Of a stretch of 64,000 nt of DNA, positions 32,850-44,400 are shown in pieces; position 1 is the first letter of the stretch, and each line of letters begins with the position of its first letter. The notes beneath the pieces were generated by a model. It made no database searches, had not been told where the DNA came from, and saw only the letters and a list, made by a program, of their open reading frames with translations. The stretch spans positions 53,030,269 through 53,094,268 of the forward strand of contig CM067367.1 in the NCBI GenBank assembly GCA_034401795.1, read 5' to 3'. The position numbers and the translations under genes are program-made. The DNA is from Chaetoderma sp. LZ-2023a (lineage: Eukaryota > Mollusca > Caudofoveata > Chaetodermatida > Chaetodermatidae).

Positions 32850-33078
32850 TAATTCACCTTTCCGGACTATCCATGATCCATCTATCATCTGACGTCATAC
32901 TCAGCTAATTGGCGTGTAGGATGACGTCATTATCATTATGTCGTAAATGATTCTGTTTGGCCCGTCTTTAACTCTTAATAGCCCGACACGTTGTACGAAT
33001 TGTATGTGTCTACTATTTATTAAACATGCTGTTGAATATTTTGGAACTAATTTGACTGGACGCTGTTGCTGCCATAGG
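32850..33078 (+). mobile_element. CRE-hairpin MITE-like repeat, copy 3, cut within the hairpin
   Basis: It begins TTCACCTTTCCGGACTATCC and has two perfect CRE octamers (TGACGTCA at 32890-32897 and 32922-32929). Then come GTACGAATTGTATGTGTCTA and the left hairpin arm GTTGAATATTTTGGAACTAA with GACGCTGTTGCTGCCATAGG. The right arm is missing; the sequence changes at about 33078. Confidence 0.65.
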
Positions 33079-33234
33079 CAAGGTCCATTGAATGCGTTAA
33101 TCAGTGATCATCTATCATTATCCATAATGTATCGATCAGATACGGTTTTATTATACTGTCTGAAACCACGATCAGAGTACCGCGAGTGACAGGAAGTATC
33201 ACAGGAGTATGGCGTAAGATCAGCCGTAAACTAG

Positions 33235-33330
33235 AGCTGGGCGGTCTGACGGTAGTACCGTGAGGACCGCGGTATACCGTGAACCGATACCGTGACCGTT
33301 GACATTTCCAAATACCGTGAATACCGTCCA
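33235..33330. repeat. ACCGTGA/ACCGCGGTA dyad patch, probable MITE terminus
   Basis: AGAGCTGGGCGGTCTGACGG starts a run of ACCGTGA, ACCGCGGTATACCGTGA and ATACCGTGAATACCGT repeats. I recall GAGCTGGGCGGTATACCG-type sequence from the ends of hAT-family MITEs. The other end was not found, so the class is tentative. Confidence 0.4.
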
Positions 33331-33919
33331 TAATGTTTGAGCAATATTTGAGAAATATATTCATAAAATCTGACTTGACCAAGGGTAAATAGGTGCTAAT
33401 AGTAACAAAAATACAGGCATCCCTAACTATAAGCCGAATTGAGGTGAAAGGGTCGTTGTAAAAACAAACATCAAGACGTCAATTACAAAATAATAACCGG
33501 CAGAATTGTATGTCAAACGTACGTCTTGAAAGTCTTACGGTAAAATTGCTTTATTTAAAACAGCTAAACTCATTCTCTGGCCGTCCGCCGGTTGTAATTA
33601 CACTGTAATATATTCCCTATTCCCGTTTCTATTATTTGTAATTTATTAGTCCAAGCATTTTGTCACGGAACAAACACGCTAGAATAACAAAATAACATAC
33701 AAACTGCGTGCTATTCAAACACAACAGCAACTCGCAGAGACATATCTGATTGGTTGTTCATGAACTAGACCGTGGGAAAATACATTACTATGCTGAATTT
33801 ACGGCGTAAACGACATTTTTTTTCATGGCTCTCATAATATTCTTAAGTATAGGGACCAACGGGATAGTGGAATATTTTGTCATATATAGATCTATGGACT
33901 ATAGTTTCGTGTCTGTATG

Positions 33920-34333
33920 CAGGGCCGTATTTAGATATGTGGGGGCCCTGGGGAAAAGAATGAACTGGGGTGGGGGGGGGTGGGGGGGGGGGTCCTTCCC
34001 CAGAAAATATTTTACATCTAGGTGCTCTGAGACGGCCAGAGAGTCTACTTTTATGGCGCTTTCTTTCGTTGTAAAATTATTTTATTTTGCAAATTTTCTT
34101 AATTAACATTGTTGCCGAACACCAAACAAGAATTGGGCCCCCACAAATATTAGAATATAATTAAATGCATGATTAAGAGTTCTAAACTAATAAAGTTTGC
34201 TTTAAATATCCTATAACTTCCAAAAAAGTGCATAATTTTTTTTTTCATTTTTAAATTGTTGGGGCCCCTTGCTTGTGGGGGCCTCGGGGCTTTTGCCCCG
34301 CTTGCCCCCCCCCCACCTTTAATTAGGGCCCTG
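33920..34333. mobile_element. hAT-type MITE, GGGCCC ends, near-perfect 8-bp target duplication
   Basis: Left end CAGGGCCGTATTTAG (33920), right end AATTAGGGCCCTG (34321-34333). The flanks TCTGTATG (33912-33919) and TCTATATG (34334-34341) are an 8-bp duplication with one difference. Inside are G-runs (GGGGTGGGGGGGGGTGG near 33970) and the complementary TGGGGGCC / GGGCCCCC pairs near 34135-34285. No transposase is present; the reverse-strand frame reading GGGGASGAKAPRPPQA is the usual by-product of such MITEs. Confidence 0.75.
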
Positions 34334-34369
34334 TCTATATGTTTTGTAGGTGTGTCATAGATGAGCACA

Positions 34370-35720
34370 CGTTACCTTTTCACGGTGCACTGAACATAAT
34401 AGAATGTTCTTGCCCGGACCATAGTTTCAGGCCCTTTTCAAGATCCTGTATGGATTCTTTATAGCGTACATGTGTTCCAGGTATAAAAAAAATCTATCAG
34501 TCCTACATATATGTCACGTTTTGCTGAATATACTTCAGAATTCTTGTATGGAATGTGATTTTAAGAGTTTTCGTATATAGTAACCAATGGAGGAATCCAG
34601 TTTTAGCTCATCGTCCTATTGCACGATCCTCGCCCTCCCACTACGTTCCCGTATCGAGTACCGTGCTTGCATTAATGAACTGGGGTCGGTCAACTTGCGC
34701 CAATGAGATTGCTCGATAAGAAATCAGGAAGCAGACAAATTTACATAGTGTGTGTAAACCAAACTAGCGGTTTTTGTTACCGAAAACCAATCTACACATT
34801 TTCTGTTCCTCAGATAACTTGTTTAGAGCAAAACTATTGCAAACTTTTGCAAATGTTTCTTTCCAGATCAACAGAGTTGATCGCCGTTGTTTTTTGTGAT
34901 TGTAAATTAGGTCACCAGACGAACTCTCGCCTATCGCGTGAAGTAGGCAGAAAGCTGATTGGCTACCTCCAGTCCACTAGCGTAATGTTACTTCACATAG
35001 CGAGAAATCACAGATCTGCAAGTACGGCCTCGAACTACGTAGCTATGTGAATGCCACGCTTTGACTATGTTGGGACCAATCGATCTATGCACTCTCAATC
35101 TTAATTTTCAGAAAACTGTACAGGTTAGCTGTTGAATATTTTGAAACCAATTTGACTGGGTACTGCTGCTGCCTATGGCAGCAACAGCGCCTTGTGAAAT
35201 TAGTTTCAAACTATTCAATGGAATATTTATTAAATAGTAGACACAATTCGTGCAACAACGCTTAGTCCGTCATCAATTACGCATTAGTGACGAACTTGAA
35301 ATTGGTTATGACGTCAGCCTACGCGTGACAGTTGATTATGGCGTCATATGATTGACTGAGAAACTGATTCATAAATTTTGTTATAGACGTACTGTATGCT
35401 AAAGGTGTGTCAGATATCAAATGTAGGCAAACGTGATCTACTTTTCAACGTTTGCTAGAATGGCGTAGACTGACAGACTCGTGAATCTGTGGGTTCAGAA
35501 CCAAGGCTGGGAGTCGTGCTAGCATAACAATAACTGATGTTAGGGTAGCGCCTAGCTAAGCGATTAATTAACCGAACATCATAGAATTTTGTTGTCCGGG
35601 CTGTAGTTCAAGAATATTGCGTATATAGTACCCAGACTTGGTGTATAGATGACTCTTGAGCTGAACGCGTGTCCTGTAACAAACGTAGGATGGCTCTGAA
35701 TTTTTTCCCAGTTAAAAGAA
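34370..35720 (+). repeat. Fragments of the 157-bp GAGCAT array, split by later DNA
   Basis: GGTGCACTGAACATAATAGA then TGCCCGGACCATAGTTTCAG (34385-34430) and TTGTCCGGGCTGTAGTTCAA then CCCAGACTTGGTGTATAGAT (35590-35650) match units of the array at 20577-21486. Between them lie about 900 bp with a CRE-hairpin repeat (35126-35365). The 115-codon frame 34703-35050 is in the intervening part and shows no domain. Confidence 0.5.
35126..35365 (-). mobile_element. CRE-hairpin MITE-like repeat, copy 4
   Basis: Hairpin arms GTTGAATATTTTGAAACCAA and AATTAGTTTCAAACTATTCA around GCTGCTGCCTATGGCAGCAAC, then ATTTATTAAATAGTAGACAC, a perfect CRE octamer (TGACGTCA, 35309-35316) and variants TGGCGTCATATGATTGACTG. 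Same order as the copy at 8222-8465. It lies about 800 bp upstream of the zinc-finger exon, so the CRE is positioned where it could influence that gene. Confidence 0.65.
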
Positions 35721-36140
35721 CATCATATAAATTGTAGTCCATTCACTACGGTCGACACTCTGCCACATATGGTCATTAAACTCATGTATGGTTAGATCGT
35801 TGGCCAACAGTGTGACGTTGATAAAAGGTTGTGTACGTTTCATTGTTCGCGCAACATTACAGGAAAATTAAGTTTGACATTTGCAGCGGTATTCTCCGGT
35901 CTGGGATGCAGCGCATCACAAAGGTTCTAGTTTTGTTATTAGAGCCAGAAACATCCACTCATCAGATTTTCAGCTATTTAGACGAAATATATTAGAATTA
36001 AGTGCATGTAATGCATGTATGCTCGATAGCCATCATTGGTAGTTATAGCTGGGTATCGGGGCAGTGAGCATCTTGTAATATTCTTGTCAAGTTAAGTCAG
36101 ACAGCTAGTTGTTTAATTCTTTTATTGTTTCCATTTACAG

Positions 36141-36324
36141 TCGTTGGCTCACATCCGGGTATCAGCTGGCTCTCATTCTCTTTACAGACATCGGCTGGTC
36201 GCTTCGTCGTTTTCATCTGATGTTGAATTTAAGTATTCTCAAACGGGAGGCGTTGCTGAAACTGCAGGCACCATAGAACTGAATAACTGAGTAAATTTGG
36301 TCGAAATTGAAGGCGTAGTTTAAA
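36141..36324 (+). other. 5' untranslated part of the zinc-finger gene exon, with uORF
   Basis: Two acceptor-like sites precede the coding start: GTTTCCATTTACAG ending 36140 and CTCATTCTCTTTACAG ending 36187, the second with the better pyrimidine tract. Either makes this a non-first exon, so a further 5' exon and the promoter should lie upstream. An upstream ATG at 36220 opens an 18-codon reading frame that stops at 36274-36276, 48 bp before the main start. uORFs of this kind commonly lower translation of the main frame. Confidence 0.5.
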
Positions 36325-37282
36325 ATGGAAAGTGACATTACTTGTATGAAGCTATATTATGAGCAGTACTTAGATATCGATAGTCTGCCAGACATTGTTA
36401 GGTCTGCGTCACCGCGTTCAACTGCGACATTAGATAGCCCTCGTGTTAAGCTATGTGAAAATGAAGAAGTTGATAGAAACCTGTGTAATGTTGGTATTCC
36501 TCACAGCGTAGTGAGCACACATTGTAATGTATACACTGCACATTGCACTGAGTTAGTGGAATGTAATGCCATGGATAATGCGTTATTATCACTGCACGAG
36601 TATGGAATGAGAGAAGACCATGCTAACAGTAGGCAGGCAGAAATGATGTCCATAAAAGCAGAACCGAATTCATGTATAAGTAATGATGTAGCTGTTAAAA
36701 TTGAACTAGCGGATGAATTTACATCGCGGTTGCAGAGCAATAAGGTGTTAAAGATTGCGGGAATGTCTTATTCTGGTCAAGTACTGAAGAGCGAGGCAAA
36801 TGACAATGATGAAATCTCGGTACATGAACATATAGATACATACTGTTTCAGCAGCAATAATACTAATACAATTATACCAGACGACTATACACTCGTTAAA
36901 CAGGAGATTATTGATTACGATTTCGATGCTAACGGTGAAGCTGTCAAAGCTCCATGTTTATTTGAAGATTTTCACATCGTTAAACTTGAGCGAGAGTTAC
37001 ATGCAGAAGACAAATGCTCACCCATGACGACTAGCAATATTCATAGTAATATGGACAACGTTTGTCCGAGTACTCAGATATATGAACAATCCGTAAAGCC
37101 ATTCGAAATGGTAAGCATTAAAGATAAAATTGATGATGCGTTGAACATAGCCAAACTTATGTGCGAGTACAGTGATGAGGACAGTAACCAGTGCACATAC
37201 CAAGCCGTTACACATCCTCATTCAAATGAACAGCCATTTGTTGAAATAGAAATTATCAAGGATGAGCTAGGGAAGTGTACTG
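36325..37282 (+). CDS. Zinc-finger protein, N-terminal acidic exon with six SUMO motifs
   Basis: The start ATG has a good context (AAAATGG). The exon encodes 319 residues plus one base. It is rich in Asp, Glu, Ser and Cys and has no membrane segment, signal peptide or known N-terminal ZF-partner domain that I can see (no KRAB, BTB or ZAD pattern). Six copies of the SUMO consensus psi-K-x-E are present: IKAE 110-113, VKIE 124-127, LKSE 154-157, VKQE 191-194, VKLE 219-222 and IKDE 311-314. Several have acidic residues after them. If unspliced the frame would stop after 324 residues at 37297-37299. The donor TG/GTAAAT at 37283 lies five codons before that stop and joins in phase (G+AG) to the finger exon at 62881. 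Role inferred: SUMO-regulated nuclear transcription factor. Confidence 0.7.
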
Positions 37283-37514
37283 GTAAATCGGCCATATGAG
37301 CTTTTCGTTTAATATGTCACCAGGGTAGAATGGCAACATGCTTGTGCCGTCTACTGATATCGACATAATGGCCCAGTTGTCGGGATAATAACATGATTAA
37401 GTGGAATTCTCGAGTTAAAGCAAATTTTCTCAACATTATAAGTACTAACTCGCCCAAGAGTAAATGATGTTGTCAACTTCTTCAGCGGGCGTGTATGTGG
37501 TGTGGTGTGTGTGG

Positions 37515-37515
<1 letters not shown>

Positions 37516-37567
<52 letters not shown>
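37516..37567. repeat. 52-base poly-G homopolymer
   Basis: Fifty-two uninterrupted G, preceded by GTGTGGTGTGTGTGGC. It begins 233 bp after the inferred splice donor. Such a run can fold into G-quadruplexes and is hard to sequence; its length may be an assembly artefact. Confidence 0.9.
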
Positions 37568-37568
<1 letters not shown>

Positions 37569-37942
37569 GCATTTAATTAACATTATGCTGACACTAGTTA
37601 AGAGGTATACATAATATTGTGATCGTTGCTGCTATGTCGACATACTACGCGCGATATGTTTACTTTATGTAATGTATTGTCAACATCTGCTTGGCTTATT
37701 ATGTCGACATTAAATGAGAATGTGACGGTAAAAGTAAGCAATAACACGTTCTGTGGCGAGCTGATACTTATTATATCGACACAAAGTACTATTATATGTC
37801 AACAATTTTAACAAGAGAAATCAGAGATTGCATACCCTCGCGCTCTCGTTTTTGTCACGTAAAAGGTTTTGAGATTCTTTTCCTATTTTCCTAATTTTTT
37901 CGGATTTTCCAGATTTCTTCGGATCATGCCCAAAATTGTGGA
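37568..37942. other. AT-rich stretch before DIRS element A, no gene seen
   Basis: Three GTCGACAT(A/T) hexamer-type words (near 37635, 37700, 37775) are the only regularity. It is probably host intron. Confidence 0.45.
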
Positions 37943-38110
37943 TTCTCCTTCGATCAATACTCACCATTCTATTACTTCTGATACAGTTAGCCTGGATAGC
38001 TGGGCCCTAGGACTATAGACTTAGCAAGCTTTACCGACTCCTGGAACCGGGTACTCGGATCCCAACTGCCGAGTACCCGTTTGCCATGAAGCACATTCTT
38101 GTTTGCATAG
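37943..38110 (+). repeat. Left inverted terminal repeat of DIRS A
   Basis: It opens TTCTCCTTCGATCAATACTC ACCATTCT and contains GCTTTACCGACTCCTGGAAC and GCCGAGTACCCG. It pairs with the right repeat at 60015-60180 on the opposite strand. Confidence 0.85.
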
Positions 38111-38482
38111 CAACAAGAGACACATGCTTTTTTGCAGTTGGAAGTCTTGAGATTATATTAAGTCTTTTTTCTGTGTAATTGTGATAGCTTTGTGCGCTCT
38201 CTAACGATATATTGGATTACCATGGATGGAGCCGATGATAACCAGGTTGTATAATTCCATGTTATTCCATAGTTAAAAGATTTAGGTCGTCAAATTTCGT
38301 CTGTGTCGCATGTTCCAATTTCTATCCCCAAAGAATCTGGGACGTGTTAACAACGAAATATGCCAGATGCTCGCCTTCCTTCAAACCCCAACAAGCGATC
38401 GGCAGATATGAAATAGGTGTTGGCTTTACAGTGTTTTAACACGAAAATCGGCTGACGTCGTTCTCCGTAAGATCCGAGCGGG

Positions 38483-38490
38483 TGACGTCA
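38483..38490. promoter_or_regulatory. CRE octamer in the DIRS leader
   Basis: TGACGTCA within GCGGGTGACGTCACAC. The same octamer and context are at 42460-42467 (B) and 48037-48044 (C), always about 540-560 bp from the element's left end and upstream of gag. This is conservation among copies of one family; promoter use is inference. Confidence 0.45.
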
Positions 38491-41400
38491 CACCGTGTTA
38501 CTCGGATGTTTATGTGACAAAAATGTTTCATTAATTCGCGCATCTGATTCTAGGTGCTGCGTACTTTAATTGGTACCAGAAAAACATTGGAATTTTCAAG
38601 TTTTGCGTGTTATCACGATCTGTTTGCAATGATCAGTGGTTTCAAAATTCTTGATTTAGATGTGTGGCCTGCGCGGTATCTTGACAGTAGGCGTAACGTT
38701 TGCGCAGTGTGGTCGGTCGATATGATGCTTAAGTTCCTTGCCCAGAAGGACTTGGCAGTGTCTGATGCGGGGTCAGGCGGTCCGAAAGTAAATCGTGGAG
38801 CGTCCGTTTCGGCCCTTGGGGGTGTTCCACATCTGCAACCAGAGGTAGCGGAGATGGCACCGCCAGCGTGGCTTGGTCCTGCTATGCAAGGCTTCTTGCA
38901 TAGCGTTCTTCCCACGCTGGTGTCGTCCCTGCTGCCAAAAGTTGTAGGGCAGTCTCTCCACGTGTTTGATTCGGACCCTGTCCTTGGACAGGGTTCTGGA
39001 CTGGCCACTGAGGGAACCGTCTCGTACGGCCACCTGACAGTCCCGTCGAGCTCCAGACTGATGGGCTCTGTCTCTCTGCGGCTACCTCCGGGTGGTCCAG
39101 TAGCAGTGGCCGGTCCGTCAGGCATGGGAGCCATCCGCCAGGACGGCTCCACGGTTTCCTCATCTAGTGACGACTCTTCGGGATCTGAAGATGAGGAAGC
39201 CGAGGAGGAGAGATTGCTGCGGCCTGTGATGCCGCGGGTGGAGAGCATGGAAGTCGATTCCATCCTGGACGGAACCGTCCTCCACCTGTCTGGCTTGGCG
39301 CAAGCCAGGGCAGTGGCTCCGCTTGTGGTTGAGGCCACTCCGGGACCGGGCACCCGTGTTTGGCCACAGTTCTTCAACCGCTATGGGTCGCATGGTTTTC
39401 CGTGCGGGCCTACTTCATGGACTTGTGTGTTCCATGGGGTGGTGGCGGAACCGTACGGTACCGGAGGAGTTTCTGACATATCAGCAATGGCTCCTAGCCG
39501 GGAGGCCGTTGCTGGTAGGGCCGTGAACATGTCAACGAGTGACGTGTTCACGGGAGTGTCCTCCTCAGAGACAGATTGGTCTAAGGCTATGGCTTGGCTA
39601 GCCAGGGGAGACCTGTCTGTGGTTCCGACCACAGCCGAGGAGGATGCACCCCATCCATCGGTGGCATCGATTACGATGGGGATCTTGCCCGCATCCCGGA
39701 TCCAGTCTATTGGACTGGATCCAAGGTTTATGGAGTTGCTTGATGCTATTTATAGCAAACAACTCCTGACCAAGGGCTAGCTTCCTGCGGCCTCCAGGGA
39801 GGTGCGGGCGAGGTGTCGCATTCGACGGGGGAATACGACAGGTATGGTGTTGTCCCGTCGGTCACCAAGGATGACCGCTGGGTACTGGGTGTCCAGAGTG
39901 CTGGAGCGGGTGTCCCCACCCCGGCACTGGTGGACAAGGCTGAGGTACACCATGATGAAGTCCTGTCCCTAGGGGGTGAGGGCAGCAATGAGTGCTGTCA
40001 ACCACTCTTATCGCCGTCTTCAGTCGGTGTGGGCTGAAGCGGGGGCAGGCCACCCTGTGCCACCTATGGCACTTTCGTGCGTTAATGACGGCCTGGTGCT
40101 GTCTATGGACGCATTGACAATGGTGCAGGCACGTGTGACTAAGTCCAGGAGGCAGATGGTCCTTGACCATATGCGTCCAGCTACTGCCGTCAGAGAGCAT
40201 CTTCTTGGGATGCCCCTGACAGGCCCTAGCATCTTTGGTGGCCAAGCGCGGGCCATCTTAGAGGACACGGCCAGAATTGCGCAGAATCGGTTGGTGGTTA
40301 ATCTGCAGCTAGAGCTAGTGCGTCAAGCGCACGCACTAGGGGCTGTAGCCAAGCCGCTGAGCGGACAACCTTCTAAGAAGCAGAAAAAGCACAAAAGCAA
40401 GGCGATGTGCTGCTTCTACTGGGTTTTCTCAGCCGCCTTCGGCGAAGAAAGCCAAGAAGGTTGTGGAGGCCCCTACCCTCCCCAATGTTTCTCCTTATCG
40501 CCCGGGAGGTGGGAAGGGGAAGGGTAAGTCCTCAACGGGCAGAAGGAAAGGAGCGAATCGTACCTGAGGGTATGAGGGCTCCCTTCGTATCTGCCTGGAC
40601 CGCACCTGTGCGACAGGAACAGCGGTGCCAGTTAGACCAGCCAAGGCAAGACCAAAATGGTTCTCACTCTCTCGTCAAGAGAGGGGGGGGGTGGTCGGGG
40701 GTGGAGCAGATCGTGAGCCAGACACCCCTATTAGGCGTCGATGTGTCTATAGCGGGTGGAAGGCTCATGCATTTCGTCGAGGATTGGCGAGGTGTGACGT
40801 AAGACAGTCTGGTCCTGGGATGGTTATCCCAGGGGTACATGCCAGAGTTGTGGGATTTTCCACCACAGAATCTGTCTTTGGCACCTGTCTGGACACCCGT
40901 ACCAAGGGAACCAGACAAGTTAGAAGCCATTCAAAACGAAGTGCCAGGTTTGCTTCTGAAGGGAGCAATAAAACCAGCAAACCGGAACACTCCAGGCTTC
41001 TATTCAAACATGTTCCTTGTCCCCTAGAGCACAGGGGGATGGAGACCGGTACTCAATCTCAGGCCATTAAATAGGTTTTTCCATACGCCTCGGTTTCAGA
41101 TGGAAACTCCGAGGTCAGTAATGGCAGGACTGAGGAAGGGAATGTGGTGTGTATCGATCCATCTGAAAGATGCATATTTCCACATTCCAATGAACAGGAG
41201 TTGTCACAGGTTTCTGAGATTTGTGTTTCAGAATCAAGTGTGGGAGTTTGTAGTCCTCCCATTCGGCCTGTCGTCAGCTCCACGGGTTTTCACCAGAGTG
41301 GTCCTTGCGGTGACAGCATTTCTCAGAAAAGAGAATGTGGCGCTTCACACCTACATAGACGATTGGCTGATCAAAGCAGACACATCAGCCAGGTTAGAGG

Positions 41401-44400
41401 TGGATACTGCTCTGACTCTGAAGTTGCTTTCAGATCTAGGCTTGATAGTCAACAACGAGAAATCCGAGTTGACACCCACTCAACATTTCATTTATTTAAA
41501 GATGCGATTCGATCTCGAGGATGGCAGGATTTACCCGTCAGAGCCCAGAGTGGTGTCTCTCTTAGCCATCCTCAAGAGTTTTCGATTGGGAAACCACATT
41601 CAGGCGAGGTGGTTTCTTCAGATGCTGGGCATGATCATCTCCATGGAGCAGGTAATCCCGTACGCTGCTCTGATGCGAAGACCTATCCAGTTCTATCTGA
41701 TGTCTCTGTGGAAACAGAGAACAGAACCCCTGTCAAAACTGGTGCCAGTTTTCGAGCCAATAATGTCGCATCTTGTATGGTGGAAAAAGCGTCAGAATCT
41801 CCTAGTAGGAGTTTCGCTGCACCTACCCCACCCCCAGCTGTCCGTGTACACGGATGCATCGCTGGATGGATGGGGGTGGGGCCTGCCTGGGAGAACACCA
41901 GTTCTCCTTCGATTAATACTCACCATTCTGTTACTTTCTGATACACAGCTGGCCCTGACAGCTGGCTCTAGGACTATAGACTTAGAAAGCTTTACCGACT
42001 CCTTGGAACCGGGTACTCGGCTCCCAACTGCCGAGTACCCGTCTACCATAGAGCTCATTCTTGTTTGCATAGCGACAATAGCCGTCCATGGGGTTTTTTT
42101 TGCAGGAGAAAGATTAAAGTTTTTGAAAAGAAATCTAAGTCTTTTATACTGTGATTTGATAGTTTGTGCGATCTTGAAAGGATCTAACTGGATAAAATGG
42201 AGAATACCGCCAATGATGACCAGGTTGTATTATTCCTTATTATCCATAGTTAAAAGACTTAGGTCTGTAAATTTCGTTGTGTCGCATGTCCCAATTTCTG
42301 ACCCCATAGAATCTGGGACGTGTGCTAACAACGTGATATGCCAGACTATCGCCTTCTTTAAATCCCAACAGGCGATCGGCAGATATGAAAATAGGTGTTT
42401 GCTACGGTATTTCTAACACGAATATCGGCTGACGTCGTTCTCCGTAGGGTCCTAGCGGGTGACGTCACACCCGTGATGCTCGGATGTTTATGTGAAGAAA
42501 GTTTTTTCATTAATTCGCGCATCTTGTTCTGGGTGCTGCGTACTAAAAATGGTACCAGAAAACTTTGGAATGGTCAAGTTTACGTGTGATCACGATCGGT
42601 TTGCAATGATCGGTGGTGTCAAAATTCTTGAGTGATGCGTTGTCTGCGGTTTTACCGTGTGCTACAGCAGTTTGTTTACATTTTGTTGTTTCTTCACATA
42701 TCGTGTCGGCTTTCGTTAGGAGTATAATTTATATTGATTGGTAAATATACCCCGAATGCTATGCGATATGATTCCTGATTCCGTTATACATCCTGGAAGA
42801 TCAATTTATGGGTGTATTTATGCCCGCTTCGTTCTTGTCGTCATAATCAATGCGATCTTTGCTGTAACGTTGCGGGGTGGGGTGCGGGAGGGTTTGCAGT
42901 TAATTTATGGTCAAATTATTTGAAAATTAATTGTCTGCCTTCCACTTTTGTTTCGTTCCGCTGGCTTATTGTAGGTTTGGTTTATAGGCCAAGCCATCCC
43001 CGCCATCATGTGTCGAGTGCCACATATCGTACGGGTTCTATACAAGGACCATGTCTGTTTCCACTGTACTAAGTGTAGTCTTGACAGTAGGTGTAACGTT
43101 TGCGCGGTGTGGTCGGTCGATATGATGCTTAAGTTCCTTGCCAGAAGGACTTGGCAGGGTCTGACGCGGGGTCAGGCAGTCCGAAAGTAAATCGTGGAGC
43201 GTCAGTTTCGGCCCATGGGGGCGTTCCACGTCTGCAACCGGAGGTGGCGGAGATGGCACCGCCGGCGTGGTTTGGTCCGGCTAGGCAAGGTGTCTTGCAT
43301 AGCGTTCTGCCCACGCTGGTGTCGTCCCTCCTGCCAAAAGTTGTAGGGCAGTCTCTCACCATGTTTGATTCGGACCCTGTCCTTGGACAGGGTTCTGGAC
43401 TGGACACCGAGGGAGCCGTTTTGTACGGCCCCCTGGCAGTCACGTCGGGCTCCGGCCTGATTGGTTCTGTCTCTCTGCGGCCACCTCCGTGTGGTCCAGT
43501 AGCGGTGGCCTGTCCGTCAGGCATGGGAGCCGTCCGCCAGGACGGCTCCACGGTTTTCCTTGTCTAGTGACGACTCTTAGGGGTCTGAAGATGAGGAGGC
43601 TGAGGAGGAGAGTGTGCTGCGGCCTGTGAGGTCGCGGGTGGCGAGCATGGAGGTCGATTCCGTCCTGATGGAACCCGACCTCCATCTGTCTGGCCTGGCG
43701 CAAGCCAGGGCAGCGGCTCCGCCCGTGGTTGAGGCCACTCCGGTACTGGGCACCGGTCCCGTGATGGTTGGTTTGCTGCCAACCGCCACGGTGACGGGTG
43801 TGGCCGGCCAGGCATGGTACTCACCTATCTCGCCTGGTCCGGCGGTCAGACATGGGGTGCCGTTGGCGCCCGTGTTTGGCCACGGTTCCTTAACCGCTAC
43901 GGGTCCGCACGGTTTCCGTGCAGGCCTACTCCATGGACTGGTGTGTTCCATGGGGTGGCGGCGGAACCGTACAGTACCGGAGTTCCTGGCATATCAGCAA
44001 TGGCTCCTAGCCGGGAGGCCGTTGCTGGTAGGGCCGTGAACATGTCAATGGGTCTGAGGCTCTGGCTTGGCTAGCCAGGGTGGACCCGTCTGTGGTTTCG
44101 ACCACGGCCGAGGAGGATGTACCCCGTCCATCGGTGCATCGATTAGGACGGGGATCTTGCCCACAGCCCTGATCCAGTCTGTTGGACTGGATCCATGGTT
44201 TATGGTGTTGCTTGATACTATGTATAGCAAACAACGCATGAACAAGGGCCAGCTTCTTGCGGCCTCCATGGAGGTGCGGGCGAGGGGTCGTATTCCACGG
44301 GGGGAATACGACAGGTATGGTGTGGTCCCGTCGGTCACCGAGAATGACCGCTGGGTACTGGGTGTTCAGAGTGCTGGAGCGGGTGGCCCCGGTCCGGCAC

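Noticed and set aside
34703-35050. 115-codon frame between repeat fragments
   Set aside because: No domain, no splice sites, no repeat of the frame elsewhere.
37351-37572. Minus-strand frame beginning with a poly-proline run
   Set aside because: Created by translating the poly-G homopolymer; not a gene.
38613-39377. 254-codon open frame on the minus strand opposite DIRS A gag; similar ones at 43129-43551, 48668-49135 and 50126-50644
   Set aside because: Antisense shadows of a GC-rich gag region; no start context, domain or independent conservation.
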